Shown in pieces: positions 17,601 through 24,133 of a DNA stretch of 64,000 nt. Made by a program: the position numbers and the translations under genes. Each line of letters opens with the position of its first letter. Positions within the stretch are counted from its first letter, which is position 1. The notes under the pieces are model-generated. The model was given only the letters and a program-made list of their open reading frames with translations, searched no databases and had not been told where the DNA came from. The stretch comes from Chromatiaceae bacterium (GTDB taxonomy: Bacteria; Pseudomonadota; Gammaproteobacteria; Chromatiales; Chromatiaceae). The stretch is taken from contig JACKMK010000001.1 in the NCBI GenBank assembly GCA_024235395.1, forward strand, positions 1,116,001 to 1,180,000, in the 5' to 3' direction.

Positions 17601-17946
17601 GGTCAATCGGGAGATCGGTTCACAGCTGCTCGAAGACGTCGGGCTCAGTGCGGACGTTGCGGTCGACGGTGCCGAGGCGTTGAAGCGTGCCGCGGAACAA
17701 CGTTACGACCTGATCCTGATGGATGTTCAGATGCCGAACATGGACGGCCTGGATGCGACGCAAGCGATTCGCCGCCTGCCCGGCTACGCGGACACCCCGA
17801 TCCTCGCGATCACCGCGAACGCCTTTGCCGAGGACAGGGAGATGTGTCTGCGGGCGGGGATGAACGACTTCATCGCCAAACCGATCCAACCGGATGCCCT
17901 GTTCGCCGGGCTGCTGCGGTGGTTGGAGTCGACCGGCCACCGCTGA
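14626..17946 (+). CDS. Hybrid histidine kinase with FIST sensor, two PAS domains, HisKA, HATPase and receiver
   Basis: With the start at 14626 the protein has 1106 residues. FIST N and C domains fill about residues 25-415, a coiled coil about 420-465, PAS/PAC domains about 465-600 and 620-730, HisKA with the phospho-acceptor His739 in SHEIRTPLN, HATPase with GTGIGI and GGSGLGLAI near 890-930, and a receiver near 980-1100 with Asp1033 in LMDVQMPN. No membrane segment is seen, so it should sense a cytoplasmic small molecule; FIST domains are proposed to bind amino acids or related ligands. The longer in-frame ATG at 14506 would add 40 Pro/Arg-rich residues unlike coding sequence. No response-regulator partner adjoins, so output may pass through an unlinked Hpt protein. 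Confidence 0.88.
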   Translation: MAMNRETQPLPDTPPNLEVGSGVSDGETGREAGRRAAADAMRGVLAHRVSTVLVYCSVEHALDEVLHGVGEVVGDAPVLGCTTAGELANGMHHGRVAVVVIASPYLQVHAAVGRNVSGDWQAAVDEAARSPALQPFLDATAELRGRRLREGKRLFALLFSPGNTRHATSSSFEILNAIKSYTLGDVPIFAGSSADDWKLESNAVLFGRQVYPDGLLLAVFETSLNFGLALGHGFAPTESRMRVSAVDGHEIVSLDEQPAADMIARQLGRPSGDLAGRHITLSTGNTFGVPRLMGQYSVNVATFRTERGGVQMAQPVAVGDELVIMDSNADSAVACGSDTLRKALLRADTSDAAVIICNYCALRPRLMGDIRSHNEIDGILSMAAGTPLVGFSSFGEGGLTDDGVSIQNNASVSVLAISNELSALAQAAQENERLRSEVSTYADQLESLVEERTSELKNVLEGTNAGSWDWDVATDEIRVNDRTAALVGLTPDASGVISSRLWNDRIHPDDLGRVTAQMERLFENTRDFFDAEYRVRGGSGHWFWLNSRGKVVSRDAAGRPLRVSGTHLDISQRKLIELEREEAREATESARQMLQLVLDTIPVRVFWKDLDLRYLGCNRLFAEDAGYHLPEQLIGRDDFEMGWRDQADLYRADDKRVMDGGRPLVGYEEPQTTPDGKTIWLHTSKIPLRDAHSGKVFGILGCYEDVTTRKQAEIDIRNAQEQAEQATRTKSAFLANMSHEIRTPLNAITGMAHLIRRGGLTPRQTGQMEKLEAAGQHLLNTINAILELSKIEAGKFVLDERDLSVMGLVDNVMAMLQEQARTKGLRLSTEVGPLPQNLTGDATRLQQALLNYASNALKFTETGTVTVRVRLVEEDAESALLRFEVVDTGIGIDEPTLARLFGVFEQADGSTTRRYGGSGLGLAITRKLAELMGGDAGAQSTRGVGSTFWFTVRLRKGNVSNNAETPFSAADVEARIREAHAGRRVLLAEDEPVNREIGSQLLEDVGLSADVAVDGAEALKRAAEQRYDLILMDVQMPNMDGLDATQAIRRLPGYADTPILAITANAFAEDREMCLRAGMNDFIAKPIQPDALFAGLLRWLESTGHR

Positions 17947-17965
17947 CCGGCGTCTGCCCAGCCCA

Positions 17966-18457
17966 TTAGAGCCCGTCCCTGTTGCCGTCGAACAAGGCGG
18001 TCATGGAAGAAAGGTGTCTGCCGTTCTTCACCATCCGGTAGGTCCCGTCCGACTGCCGGTCGACCACGAAGCACAGCGGTTTGATCCTGCCATCCCAGAG
18101 AATGCAGAGCCGATCGGCATCGTCGAGAAACCAGCGCCCGTCCTTGCGGTCTTCAGGGTCCGCCAACACCTGTACCACCCTGCCTTCGTCGGAAAAAAAT
18201 GTGACGCACTGGCTCTGGTCCTTTTCTTTCCGGCACTCCGCCGTCTTGCCCGACACCAACGTCTCCAGCTCCTCCGCTGTCAGCGGAGGTGATTCTTCGC
18301 CAGCCGACACGACGGATGCCGCGAGCAGTGCGAGCGGCGCCACGATCGACCACCGCCGAATCGCCGATGCCGGCTTCAGCGCAGGCCACCGATCGCTGGC
18401 GCGGTTGCGACCTTCCGGTTGCAGTGAGTGTTGCTTGCTTGCGTACGGTTTTGACAC
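17966..18457 (-). CDS. Exported hypothetical protein
   Basis: A 163-residue protein starting at a GTG with GGAGG about 9 nt upstream. A basic N-terminal segment is followed by a hydrophobic stretch (IVAPLALLAASVVSAG, about residues 38-53) that should be a long signal peptide. The mature part is about 110 residues with three cysteines and a beta-rich pattern (GRWFLDDADRLCILWDGR, then PLCFVVDRQSDGTYRMV). I do not recognise the family with certainty; lipocalin-like small folds look similar. It lies 77 bp downstream of the small membrane gene of the cytochrome operon, on the same strand, and may be its last member. Confidence 0.65.
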   Translation of the reverse strand: MSKPYASKQHSLQPEGRNRASDRWPALKPASAIRRWSIVAPLALLAASVVSAGEESPPLTAEELETLVSGKTAECRKEKDQSQCVTFFSDEGRVVQVLADPEDRKDGRWFLDDADRLCILWDGRIKPLCFVVDRQSDGTYRMVKNGRHLSSMTALFDGNRDGL

Positions 18458-18534
18458 AACGGTGAACCTCCAGATGCAATTGCACGTTCTCGGTGAATGA
18501 TGGGACGTCCAAGTGTCCGGTCCGACGCATCAAT

Positions 18535-18708
18535 CTACCAGGAACCCATCGACATGTATGCCGAGGCCACCAACGAAGATGCCAGGGCGCCCAGCAGGAA
18601 CATGATCGCCGCGGTGAGTCGATCGTTACGTCGCCTGCGCGGCCGGCGGGCCACCCATCGGGCCTTGGCCACCGTCGACGCCGTACCGACCGCTCCACGC
18701 CGCGGCAT
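18535..18708 (-). CDS. Small single-span membrane protein of the cytochrome operon
   Basis: A 57-residue protein starting 6 bp after the stop of the diheme cytochrome. The first 33 residues are strongly basic (RWVARRPRRRRNDR), then comes one hydrophobic helix from about LTAAIMFLLGALASSLVASAY, ending MSMGSW. The ATG at 18708 is preceded by GGGG. Coding is supported by the clean positively charged N-terminus plus membrane-helix layout and by operon position. It could anchor or assemble the cytochromes, as small accessory subunits do in oxidases. The opposite-strand open frame here was rejected. Confidence 0.65.
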   Translation of the reverse strand: MPRRGAVGTASTVAKARWVARRPRRRRNDRLTAAIMFLLGALASSLVASAYMSMGSW

Positions 18709-18714
18709 CCCCGG

Positions 18715-19383
18715 TCACTCTTTCGGCACAGGCGCAGCGTAGTAGGCAACGAGCGCTTCGATCTCCTCGTCGGTGAGTTGTTTCGCGATGTACCGCATCC
18801 GACCATAGTGGTCGTTCTGCCGCTCACCTTCCTTGAACTCGGTCAGGGTGGTCATCAGGTATTCATTCGACTGGCCGGCCAGCGCAGGTACTTCGGCACC
18901 CAGCCCCTCACCCTGCTTGCCGTGACACACATCGCACGGGAGCAACAATCGGCCCATGTCGCCGGCCGTCACCATCCGCGGCGCCGCGGTCTCGCCAGCC
19001 GGCGTTGCCGGCGTCTGCGCTGCATAGAACGCAGCAAGGTCCGCCATGTCTTCGGGCGTAAGCTTCCGCGCGATCTTTTCCATCTGCCGCTCGTTGCGGG
19101 TGCCGTTCTTGTAGTCCATCAACTGTTTGAACTGATAGGCGGCGATCTGACCGGCGATACTCGGCGTATCCGACTCGTCGCTCACACCGGTGTCACCATG
19201 ACACTTTTGGCAGCGGTGCTTGTCCGCGACCTCGGCGCCCTGTTCCTTGTTACCCGATGCGATCAATGCCAGGGTCTGTCTGGACCATTTGAAATGCGGC
19301 TCTTCGGCCACGGCGACCGACGTGACGCACCCGGCCGCGACACCGATCCCGACGCAGAAGGTGATTGCTTTGCTGGTTGTCAT
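18715..19383 (-). CDS. Diheme cytochrome c4-type electron carrier
   Basis: A 222-residue protein with a signal peptide of about 26 residues ending AVA. Two CXXCH haem-binding motifs, CQKCH at 58-62 and CDVCH at 150-154, sit in two similar halves, each with a later methionine (RQMEKIARKL and YGRMRYIAKQL) as likely axial ligand. Both halves contain the PSIAGQ/PALAGQ motif of cytochrome c4. It would shuttle electrons in the periplasm. It follows the five-haem cytochrome by 24 bp and should accept or donate electrons for it. Confidence 0.9.
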   Translation of the reverse strand: MTTSKAITFCVGIGVAAGCVTSVAVAEEPHFKWSRQTLALIASGNKEQGAEVADKHRCQKCHGDTGVSDESDTPSIAGQIAAYQFKQLMDYKNGTRNERQMEKIARKLTPEDMADLAAFYAAQTPATPAGETAAPRMVTAGDMGRLLLPCDVCHGKQGEGLGAEVPALAGQSNEYLMTTLTEFKEGERQNDHYGRMRYIAKQLTDEEIEALVAYYAAPVPKE

Positions 19384-19407
19384 TCTCTGAATCCTCCCCG
19401 CTGTCTG

Positions 19408-20910
19408 TTAATGCCCAGCGTCGCTGGCATCGGCCACGGTCAGTTCACTGACCGGGTAGCGCTGTTCGAGTGAAACCATCTCGACCGATGGGACCTTGAT
19501 CGCGTCTTTGCCGAGCAGGAGGTCGGCGAGCTTCTGGCTGAACGATCGGTAGTGGAGCCTGGCGATCACCTTGATCTCCTTGGCGTCGTCGGGGAGGTTG
19601 AAGTAGTACTTGCCGTACTTGTAACCCTTCGGCGGGATCGTGTTGACGTCTACGAAGCGCACGATCTCCCAGGGCAGATGCGTGTCCTGTCCGTTTTCAT
19701 CCACCGCATGGGCGTTGAAGATCACGGTGTCCTTGGGCAACAGGTTGTGTTCGTCGAGCGTGCCCGAGCGCATCAGCTCGCGACCCTGGTCGTCGGTCAC
19801 GACGACCTCGAGCCAGACCTCGCGCACCTCGGTCAGGCTGGTCGGCAGGTTGTGACCCGCGCGCTCGTTGGTGACCTTGATCTTCAGTTGGTGCATCGGA
19901 CCCGACTTGGGCGCGACAGCGATGTCCAGCGATGCGGCACTCTGCAGCCGCGCGATCGCTTCCTGGTAGTTGGACTGGGCGCCGAAGGTCTCTTCGTTGC
20001 CGGCGTCCCAGGTGTTCAACGCCGCGGTGACCACGGCGTTGCCGCCGACGAAGCCGTGCTTGTGGACGACCTTGCGCCAGGGCCCGCCCAGGCCCGCGAA
20101 GCCCTCCAGCGAGGGATCGTCCAGCTCCTCCGGACGCTTCAGGGTGTCTGCGACCTTCTTCGCCACCTCGACCGGCACCATGTGACAGTCCTGGCACTGG
20201 ACGCCGTTCTGCGCGTAGATGGAGTACTTCCACTCGTCGTAGGTACGCTCGATCGGAAAGTTGTTCCCCGGATGGAAGATGTTGTGGCAGTTGCCGCAGA
20301 AGTCGGACTTCGCGTGGTGTTCGGAATACTCGGTCTCGTGGTACGGCGACTTCGCATCTTCCAGCGTCGCCCGCTTGGTATTGCCGGGCGACATGACGAA
20401 CGACGCATTGCCGTGTTCGAGCACCGCCGTCTTGGTCAGGTTGGTGCCGGAGATCGTATGACAGACATCGCACGACACGCCCTTGGCCGCGACGCCCGGC
20501 GCACTGAACCTGCCGTGCAGGCCGGCATCCGGGTCGAAGGTGATGGTGTTTGTGCTCACCCCGATCGGGGTATGGCAGGCCCCACAATGATTGCGCAACT
20601 TCGGATCGGCCTTTTCCGCGAGCGCCCACAGCGCCTGGAATACCGGGTCCTTGAACGCATTGGAGTGCATCGACCCGTTCCATCCCTCGTACTGGCGCGT
20701 ATGGCACTGACCGCACACCCGTGGGTCCGTCCACTGCTCGGGGGTGACGTCCTTGTGCTCCTCGACGGTGATGTACGAAGGCGGGAACCGACGACTGTCG
20801 CCCGGGCTGCTGTCCCTGGCAAAGGCGGTATTGGCCAGCAGTGCCAAGACGGCCAGTGCGACCACTGCCGACTTCAGGTTTCGGCCTCGCACTTGCGCTG
20901 TGCTGTGCAT
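19408..20910 (-). CDS. Five-haem periplasmic cytochrome c with C-terminal beta domain
   Basis: A 500-residue protein with a signal peptide of about 31 residues. Five CXXCH motifs are at residues 66-70, 109-113, 147-151, 205-209 and 239-243, in a cytochrome c554/multiheme-like N-terminal half. Residues about 320-490 carry no haem motif and look like a beta-sandwich (LKIKVTNERAGHNLPTSLTEV). GGAGG lies 7 nt upstream of the ATG. Proteins of this layout act as reductases or electron conduits, but the substrate cannot be read here. It heads the operon with a c4-type cytochrome and a small membrane protein. A sigma-54 activator and a Met-rich membrane protein lie upstream. Confidence 0.85.
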   Translation of the reverse strand: MHSTAQVRGRNLKSAVVALAVLALLANTAFARDSSPGDSRRFPPSYITVEEHKDVTPEQWTDPRVCGQCHTRQYEGWNGSMHSNAFKDPVFQALWALAEKADPKLRNHCGACHTPIGVSTNTITFDPDAGLHGRFSAPGVAAKGVSCDVCHTISGTNLTKTAVLEHGNASFVMSPGNTKRATLEDAKSPYHETEYSEHHAKSDFCGNCHNIFHPGNNFPIERTYDEWKYSIYAQNGVQCQDCHMVPVEVAKKVADTLKRPEELDDPSLEGFAGLGGPWRKVVHKHGFVGGNAVVTAALNTWDAGNEETFGAQSNYQEAIARLQSAASLDIAVAPKSGPMHQLKIKVTNERAGHNLPTSLTEVREVWLEVVVTDDQGRELMRSGTLDEHNLLPKDTVIFNAHAVDENGQDTHLPWEIVRFVDVNTIPPKGYKYGKYYFNLPDDAKEIKVIARLHYRSFSQKLADLLLGKDAIKVPSVEMVSLEQRYPVSELTVADASDAGH

Positions 20911-21180
20911 TTCGATCCTCCTCGGAGACTCTCAGCTACTTGTTGGTCAGGTGCATGCAGACGCTGGCGCCACCCGCTGGGCCTGCCTGTCTTCGCCCCC
21001 TGCTGCGCGGTTCCTCGATCCGGTCGACACGCTGCAAGCCGTAACGGCTGAAACGGTGAACGCACCTTGTATCGGTCGCCCTTAAAGGGCCGACTCGCGC
21101 AGCAGGGGGGATAGCAAGACGCGGGCCACCCCGGCAGCTCGACGAATCAATACCTTGCGAGCGCGCTGTGCGCTGCGATC

Positions 21181-21206
21181 GTTGCAACGTTGCGTCGATG
21201 CGCAAC
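21181..21206. promoter_or_regulatory. GTTGCAAC/GTTGCG multi-half-site operator upstream of the cytochrome operon
   Basis: GTTGCAAC (21181-21188) directly abuts GTTGCG (21189-21194), which forms an exact inverted repeat with CGCAAC (21201-21206). The same 14-base opening occurs at 22293-22306 before the sigma-54 activator gene. Distance to the cytochrome start codon is about 270 bp, compatible with an enhancer site for an NtrC-type activator. Confidence 0.5.
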
Positions 21207-21330
21207 AGCTGCAGCGGTCTCGAAGCCCCCCCGACGCCTTGGTCGGGTTTCCGGCACTCGGGTGCCGGCCGGCCGGGTCGCCAACGGCGTCCCGGTATCC
21301 CTGGGCCGACCGGGTGACGCCGAACCCGCC

Positions 21331-21354
21331 AAAAAAAAGGGCCCCGAAGGGCCC
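21331..21354 (-). terminator. Rho-independent terminator after the Met-rich membrane protein gene
   Basis: On the minus strand GGGCCC, the tetraloop TTCG and GGGCCC are followed by eight T residues. It lies about 170 bp past the stop codon at 21525 and should isolate that gene from the cytochrome operon downstream. Confidence 0.8.
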
Positions 21355-21524
21355 AGAGGAGATCGGAGCCGAGAGCCCCTAGCGAACACTCGGCCCGGCT
21401 CTCTTGCTCGTCGTGCGCGAACGCCTCGTCGGTACCCCGTACTTTGCGGGACCTCGGCTACCGGGTTCGCGTCGTCACCGGGGATCACCCGGTGACACGA
21501 TTCGAGCGATGCCGGATGGTCCCG

Positions 21525-22049
21525 CTACCGGGTGAACGGCATCATGATCGTTTCCGGTCGTGTGAACTTGTTGATATCGAATGCCATCTTGGCCATGTTC
21601 CCGTCCATCCGCTGCATCGCGTGATTCATCGCGCCCATCGACTGGTTCATCACCGCGATCGCACCGGTCATCGCCGAGATGTTCTGACTCAGGTCGGCCA
21701 TGTCGCCCGCCATCTTGGACATGTCGCCGGTCATCATCTCCATGCCGACCCGCACCCGCGCAAAGTCTTCCGACATGCCCTTTTGCCCATCGACCATGCT
21801 CTTCGCCATCACCGTCATTCGGTCGGTCATCATGCGCATGTCGCCGGCCATGCTGGAGACGTCTTCGCCCATGTGCGAGACCGCCGTGGTCATCGTGCTC
21901 ATATCGCGCCCCATGTTGAACATGAACAGGCCCATCCCCAGCATGCCGGCGCACATCGCGAGCACGATCACGATAACCAGGAACGACCTCCCGAACCTCG
22001 CGCCGCCCGAATCCGCGACATTCGACGGTGTACCGCTTGCTGACCCCAT
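21525..22049 (-). CDS. Methionine-rich membrane-anchored coiled-coil protein
   Basis: A 174-residue protein with about 33 methionines (near 19%). Residues 1-20 are short and polar, 21-45 form one transmembrane helix (SFLVIVIVLAMCAGML), and the rest is a long amphipathic helix with Met at regular heptad-like spacing (for example SSMAGDMRMMTDRMTVMAKSM), probably outside the membrane. AAGGGGG precedes the ATG at 22049. No domain is recognised; chemoreceptor-like coiled coils and Met-rich metal-binding proteins are the two readings. It is convergent with nothing and has its own terminator, and lies between a five-haem cytochrome operon and a sigma-54 activator, so a link to redox or copper is possible but unproven. 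Confidence 0.75.
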   Translation of the reverse strand: MGSASGTPSNVADSGGARFGRSFLVIVIVLAMCAGMLGMGLFMFNMGRDMSTMTTAVSHMGEDVSSMAGDMRMMTDRMTVMAKSMVDGQKGMSEDFARVRVGMEMMTGDMSKMAGDMADLSQNISAMTGAIAVMNQSMGAMNHAMQRMDGNMAKMAFDINKFTRPETIMMPFTR

Positions 22050-22292
22050 GGCGCCCCCTTCTCGGTTTGAATTGCTGGTGCTGGCAGCACGCTGTCGGTC
22101 GAGACGGGCCTCGTCCGACTCGGCGCACCCCAGCGGCGAGCGTTCCAGCGCACTGCCTACCTTATAACCGTAGCGGGGCCAAAGATGGCGCGGGTCGTGC
22201 TTATCGTTTGGCAACGAAGGTCAGCAAGTTCGATGCCAAGCACCCAAACGCAGATAATCAATGGGTTAAGAGCGGACGCTGCTCGCTATAGT

Positions 22293-22329
22293 GTTGCAAC
22301 GTTGCGTTGCAGCCGGGCGGATGCAACGC
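22293..22329. promoter_or_regulatory. GTTGCAAC-type operator cluster upstream of the sigma-54 activator
   Basis: GTTGCAAC (22293-22300), GTTGCG (22301-22306), TTGCA (22307-22311) and TGCAACGC (22322-22329) repeat the elements found at 21181-21206. They lie about 50-85 bp before the activator start and about 245 bp upstream of the divergent Met-rich gene, in the 327 bp gap 22050-22376. They could serve autoregulation and activation of the Met-rich gene. Confidence 0.5.
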
Positions 22330-22376
22330 GCATCAAGCCCCTGTACAGAGGCCTCCGATATAGGTGCAGCTGCGAA

Positions 22377-23720
22377 ATGTATGCGCTAAGCGACATCCTC
22401 AACCTGTTTGAGCCGGTGCTCGAGCCGATCGAAGAAGGCGTGATCATCTGCAGCCAGGAAGGCTCGATTTTGAGCATGAATCACGCGACCCTGCGACTGC
22501 TCGACCTCGATCCCTCCACGGTGCCGCCGTCGCTATCCAATCTGGGCGGACACAATCTGCGCGCCTCGCTGATCCGCGCCGGTCTCGCCCAGGAGGACGG
22601 CACGCACCATCACTGCGAGATGTCGATGGAGTTCGACGAAGAGATCCGCCTCAACGGTGAATCGCGGTGGTTCCGCATCAACTCCTGCCTGCTCGACCTC
22701 CCGGACCAGCCCAAGGCATTGCGCATGATCGTGATGCGCAACATCACCGCCGAAAAACGCCTGTTTGCCGTGATGGCGGACAAGGACGCCTGCGGCGTTG
22801 CGACCGAAGATCCCGACATGCTGCGACTGGTGCACCGGCTGTCCACGGTCGCCGCCTCCGAGGCATCGGTACTGCTGCAGGGGGAGTCCGGGACCGGCAA
22901 GACGGAACTGGCGCGGCTGGTACACCGACGCAGCCAGCGGCACAACCGGCCTTTCGTGGAGATCAACTGTGGCGCGATCCCTGCGACCCTGATCGAGACC
23001 GAGCTGTTCGGACACGTCAAAGGTGCGTTCACCGGCGCCGTGAAGGACCGCGAGGGTCGTTTCAAGGCGGCTGACGGAGGCACGCTGTTTTTGGACGAGA
23101 TCGGCGAGTTGCCGCGCGAGTTGCAGCCAAAGCTGTTGCGCGTCCTGCAGGACGGCCTGTATGAGCCGGTCGGATCCGACAAGACCGTCCAGGTCGATGT
23201 CCGCCTTGTCTGCGCATCCAATCAGGATCTGCGTGAACTCGTCGACCGTGGCCTGTTCCGCGCCGACCTGTATTACCGGATCGCCGTGGTGCCGCTGCAG
23301 GTCCCGCCGTTGCGCGAGCGGCCCGGGGACATCGCGCTGTTGACCAACGTCATCCACAAGCGACTCACGATGCGCGGTTATGCGGCAGACATCGCGTTCG
23401 GCGATGACGCCATGCGCGCCATCATGAACTATCCATGGCCCGGGAACGTGCGCGAACTCGCCAATGCGATCGAGCATTGCATCATCTGCGCCGAGGACGG
23501 CGTGGTGACCAAAGAAAGCCTGCCCGACACGATTCGCTACTACTGCGAAAGCCGCAACAGTTCGACCGCCCAGGAACCCGACGCCTCGCCCGAGGACGCG
23601 CGCCTGGAGATCGAAAATGCGCTGCGCAAGGCCAAGGGCAACAAGACCCTGGCGGCGCAGTATCTCGGCGTCGATCGCACCACGCTGTGGCGACGCATGC
23701 AGCGACTGGGGGTCGATTGA
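22377..23720 (+). CDS. Sigma-54-dependent transcriptional activator with PAS sensor domain
   Basis: A 447-residue NtrC/NifA-class activator. Residues 1-125 hold a PAS domain (DILNLFEPVLEPIEEGV). The AAA+ core has Walker A GESGTGKT at 169-176, the sigma-54-contacting GAFTGA at 216-221, and Walker B TLFLDEIGELP near 240. The C-terminal Fis-type helix-turn-helix reads NKTLAAQYLGVDRTTLWRRM. No receiver or GAF domain is present, so the signal is probably read by PAS (redox, ligand or haem; it cannot be decided). The start at 22377 yields the PAS N-terminus; the open frame extends 64 codons upstream across the operator cluster and is not believed. Likely targets are the neighbouring cytochrome operon and Met-rich gene, which share its operator motif. 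Confidence 0.85.
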   Translation: MYALSDILNLFEPVLEPIEEGVIICSQEGSILSMNHATLRLLDLDPSTVPPSLSNLGGHNLRASLIRAGLAQEDGTHHHCEMSMEFDEEIRLNGESRWFRINSCLLDLPDQPKALRMIVMRNITAEKRLFAVMADKDACGVATEDPDMLRLVHRLSTVAASEASVLLQGESGTGKTELARLVHRRSQRHNRPFVEINCGAIPATLIETELFGHVKGAFTGAVKDREGRFKAADGGTLFLDEIGELPRELQPKLLRVLQDGLYEPVGSDKTVQVDVRLVCASNQDLRELVDRGLFRADLYYRIAVVPLQVPPLRERPGDIALLTNVIHKRLTMRGYAADIAFGDDAMRAIMNYPWPGNVRELANAIEHCIICAEDGVVTKESLPDTIRYYCESRNSSTAQEPDASPEDARLEIENALRKAKGNKTLAAQYLGVDRTTLWRRMQRLGVD

Positions 23721-23818
23721 ATAAACTGTCTTCCCTGGTCACCGATCGCTACAGGCGATGGCCGAAGCAGTGGCGACCATGCCCCTCTGCACAATCCTGA
23801 ACAAAGGAGGAATCAACG

Positions 23819-24052
23819 ATGAAAATGTCCATGATCGTCGCGGCAGCTCTGAGTGCCGCCCTTTTTGCCGGCGCAAGCCTGGCGGCGCCGCCCAAGTTCG
23901 ACAAGGCCGACAGCAACGGCGATGGCTTCGTCGACGCGACCGAGTTCGCGGCGTCGGGGGTCCAGAAGAAGCTCGAGAAACTCGACAAGGACGGTGACGG
24001 CAAACTCAACAAGAAAGAGTATTCGGCGGCACTCGACGAAGACTGCGAATAA
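23819..24052 (+). CDS. Small exported EF-hand calcium-binding protein
   Basis: A 77-residue protein with a signal peptide of about 22 residues (to SLA-APPKF). Two canonical EF-hand loops follow: residues 31-42 (DSNGDGFVDATE) and 56-67 (DKDGDGKLNKKE), both with the D-x-N/D-x-D-G...E ligand pattern. A very strong AAAGGAGG lies about 9 nt before the ATG. Such calmodulin-like small periplasmic proteins bind calcium; the partner is unknown. It stands 98 bp after the sigma-54 activator gene on the same strand and is followed by a hairpin. Confidence 0.88.
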   Translation: MKMSMIVAAALSAALFAGASLAAPPKFDKADSNGDGFVDATEFAASGVQKKLEKLDKDGDGKLNKKEYSAALDEDCE

Positions 24053-24063
24053 CGACACCCGCA

Positions 24064-24084
24064 GCCCGGTGTTCAACACCGGGC
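24064..24084. terminator. Strong hairpin between the EF-hand gene and the convergent CHAT gene
   Basis: GCCCGGTG and CACCGGGC pair perfectly around a five-base loop, 12 bp after the EF-hand stop and 50 bp after the convergent stop. No T-run follows on either strand, so it may be a weak bidirectional or Rho-assisted stop. Confidence 0.45.
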
Positions 24085-24133
24085 GTGCGTGAATGCCGTC
24101 GACCGCGGTCGCACTATGCCGACGCCCACCGGA

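Larger units (their letters stand above)
20911..21524. other. 614 bp gene-free region between the cytochrome operon and the Met-rich protein gene
   Basis: It holds the cytochrome leader, the GTTGCAAC-type site at 21181-21206, a minus-strand terminator at 21331-21354 and a further inverted repeat at 21474-21496 (stem GTCACCGG). On the minus strand at 20953-20970 there is a TGG-CGCC...CTGCA arrangement resembling a sigma-54 -24/-12 element, but with 11 instead of 10 bases between GG and GC. No convincing gene is seen. Confidence 0.5.

Noticed and set aside
18497..18742. An 81-codon plus-strand frame vaguely like a DUF1127 protein
   Set aside because: The opposite strand holds a better small gene (18535-18708) with a basic N-terminus, one membrane helix and operon position directly after the cytochrome.
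20953..20970. A sigma-54 -24/-12 promoter for the cytochrome operon
   Set aside because: The GG and GC elements are 11 bases apart instead of 10, so it was kept only as a remark in the intergenic entry.
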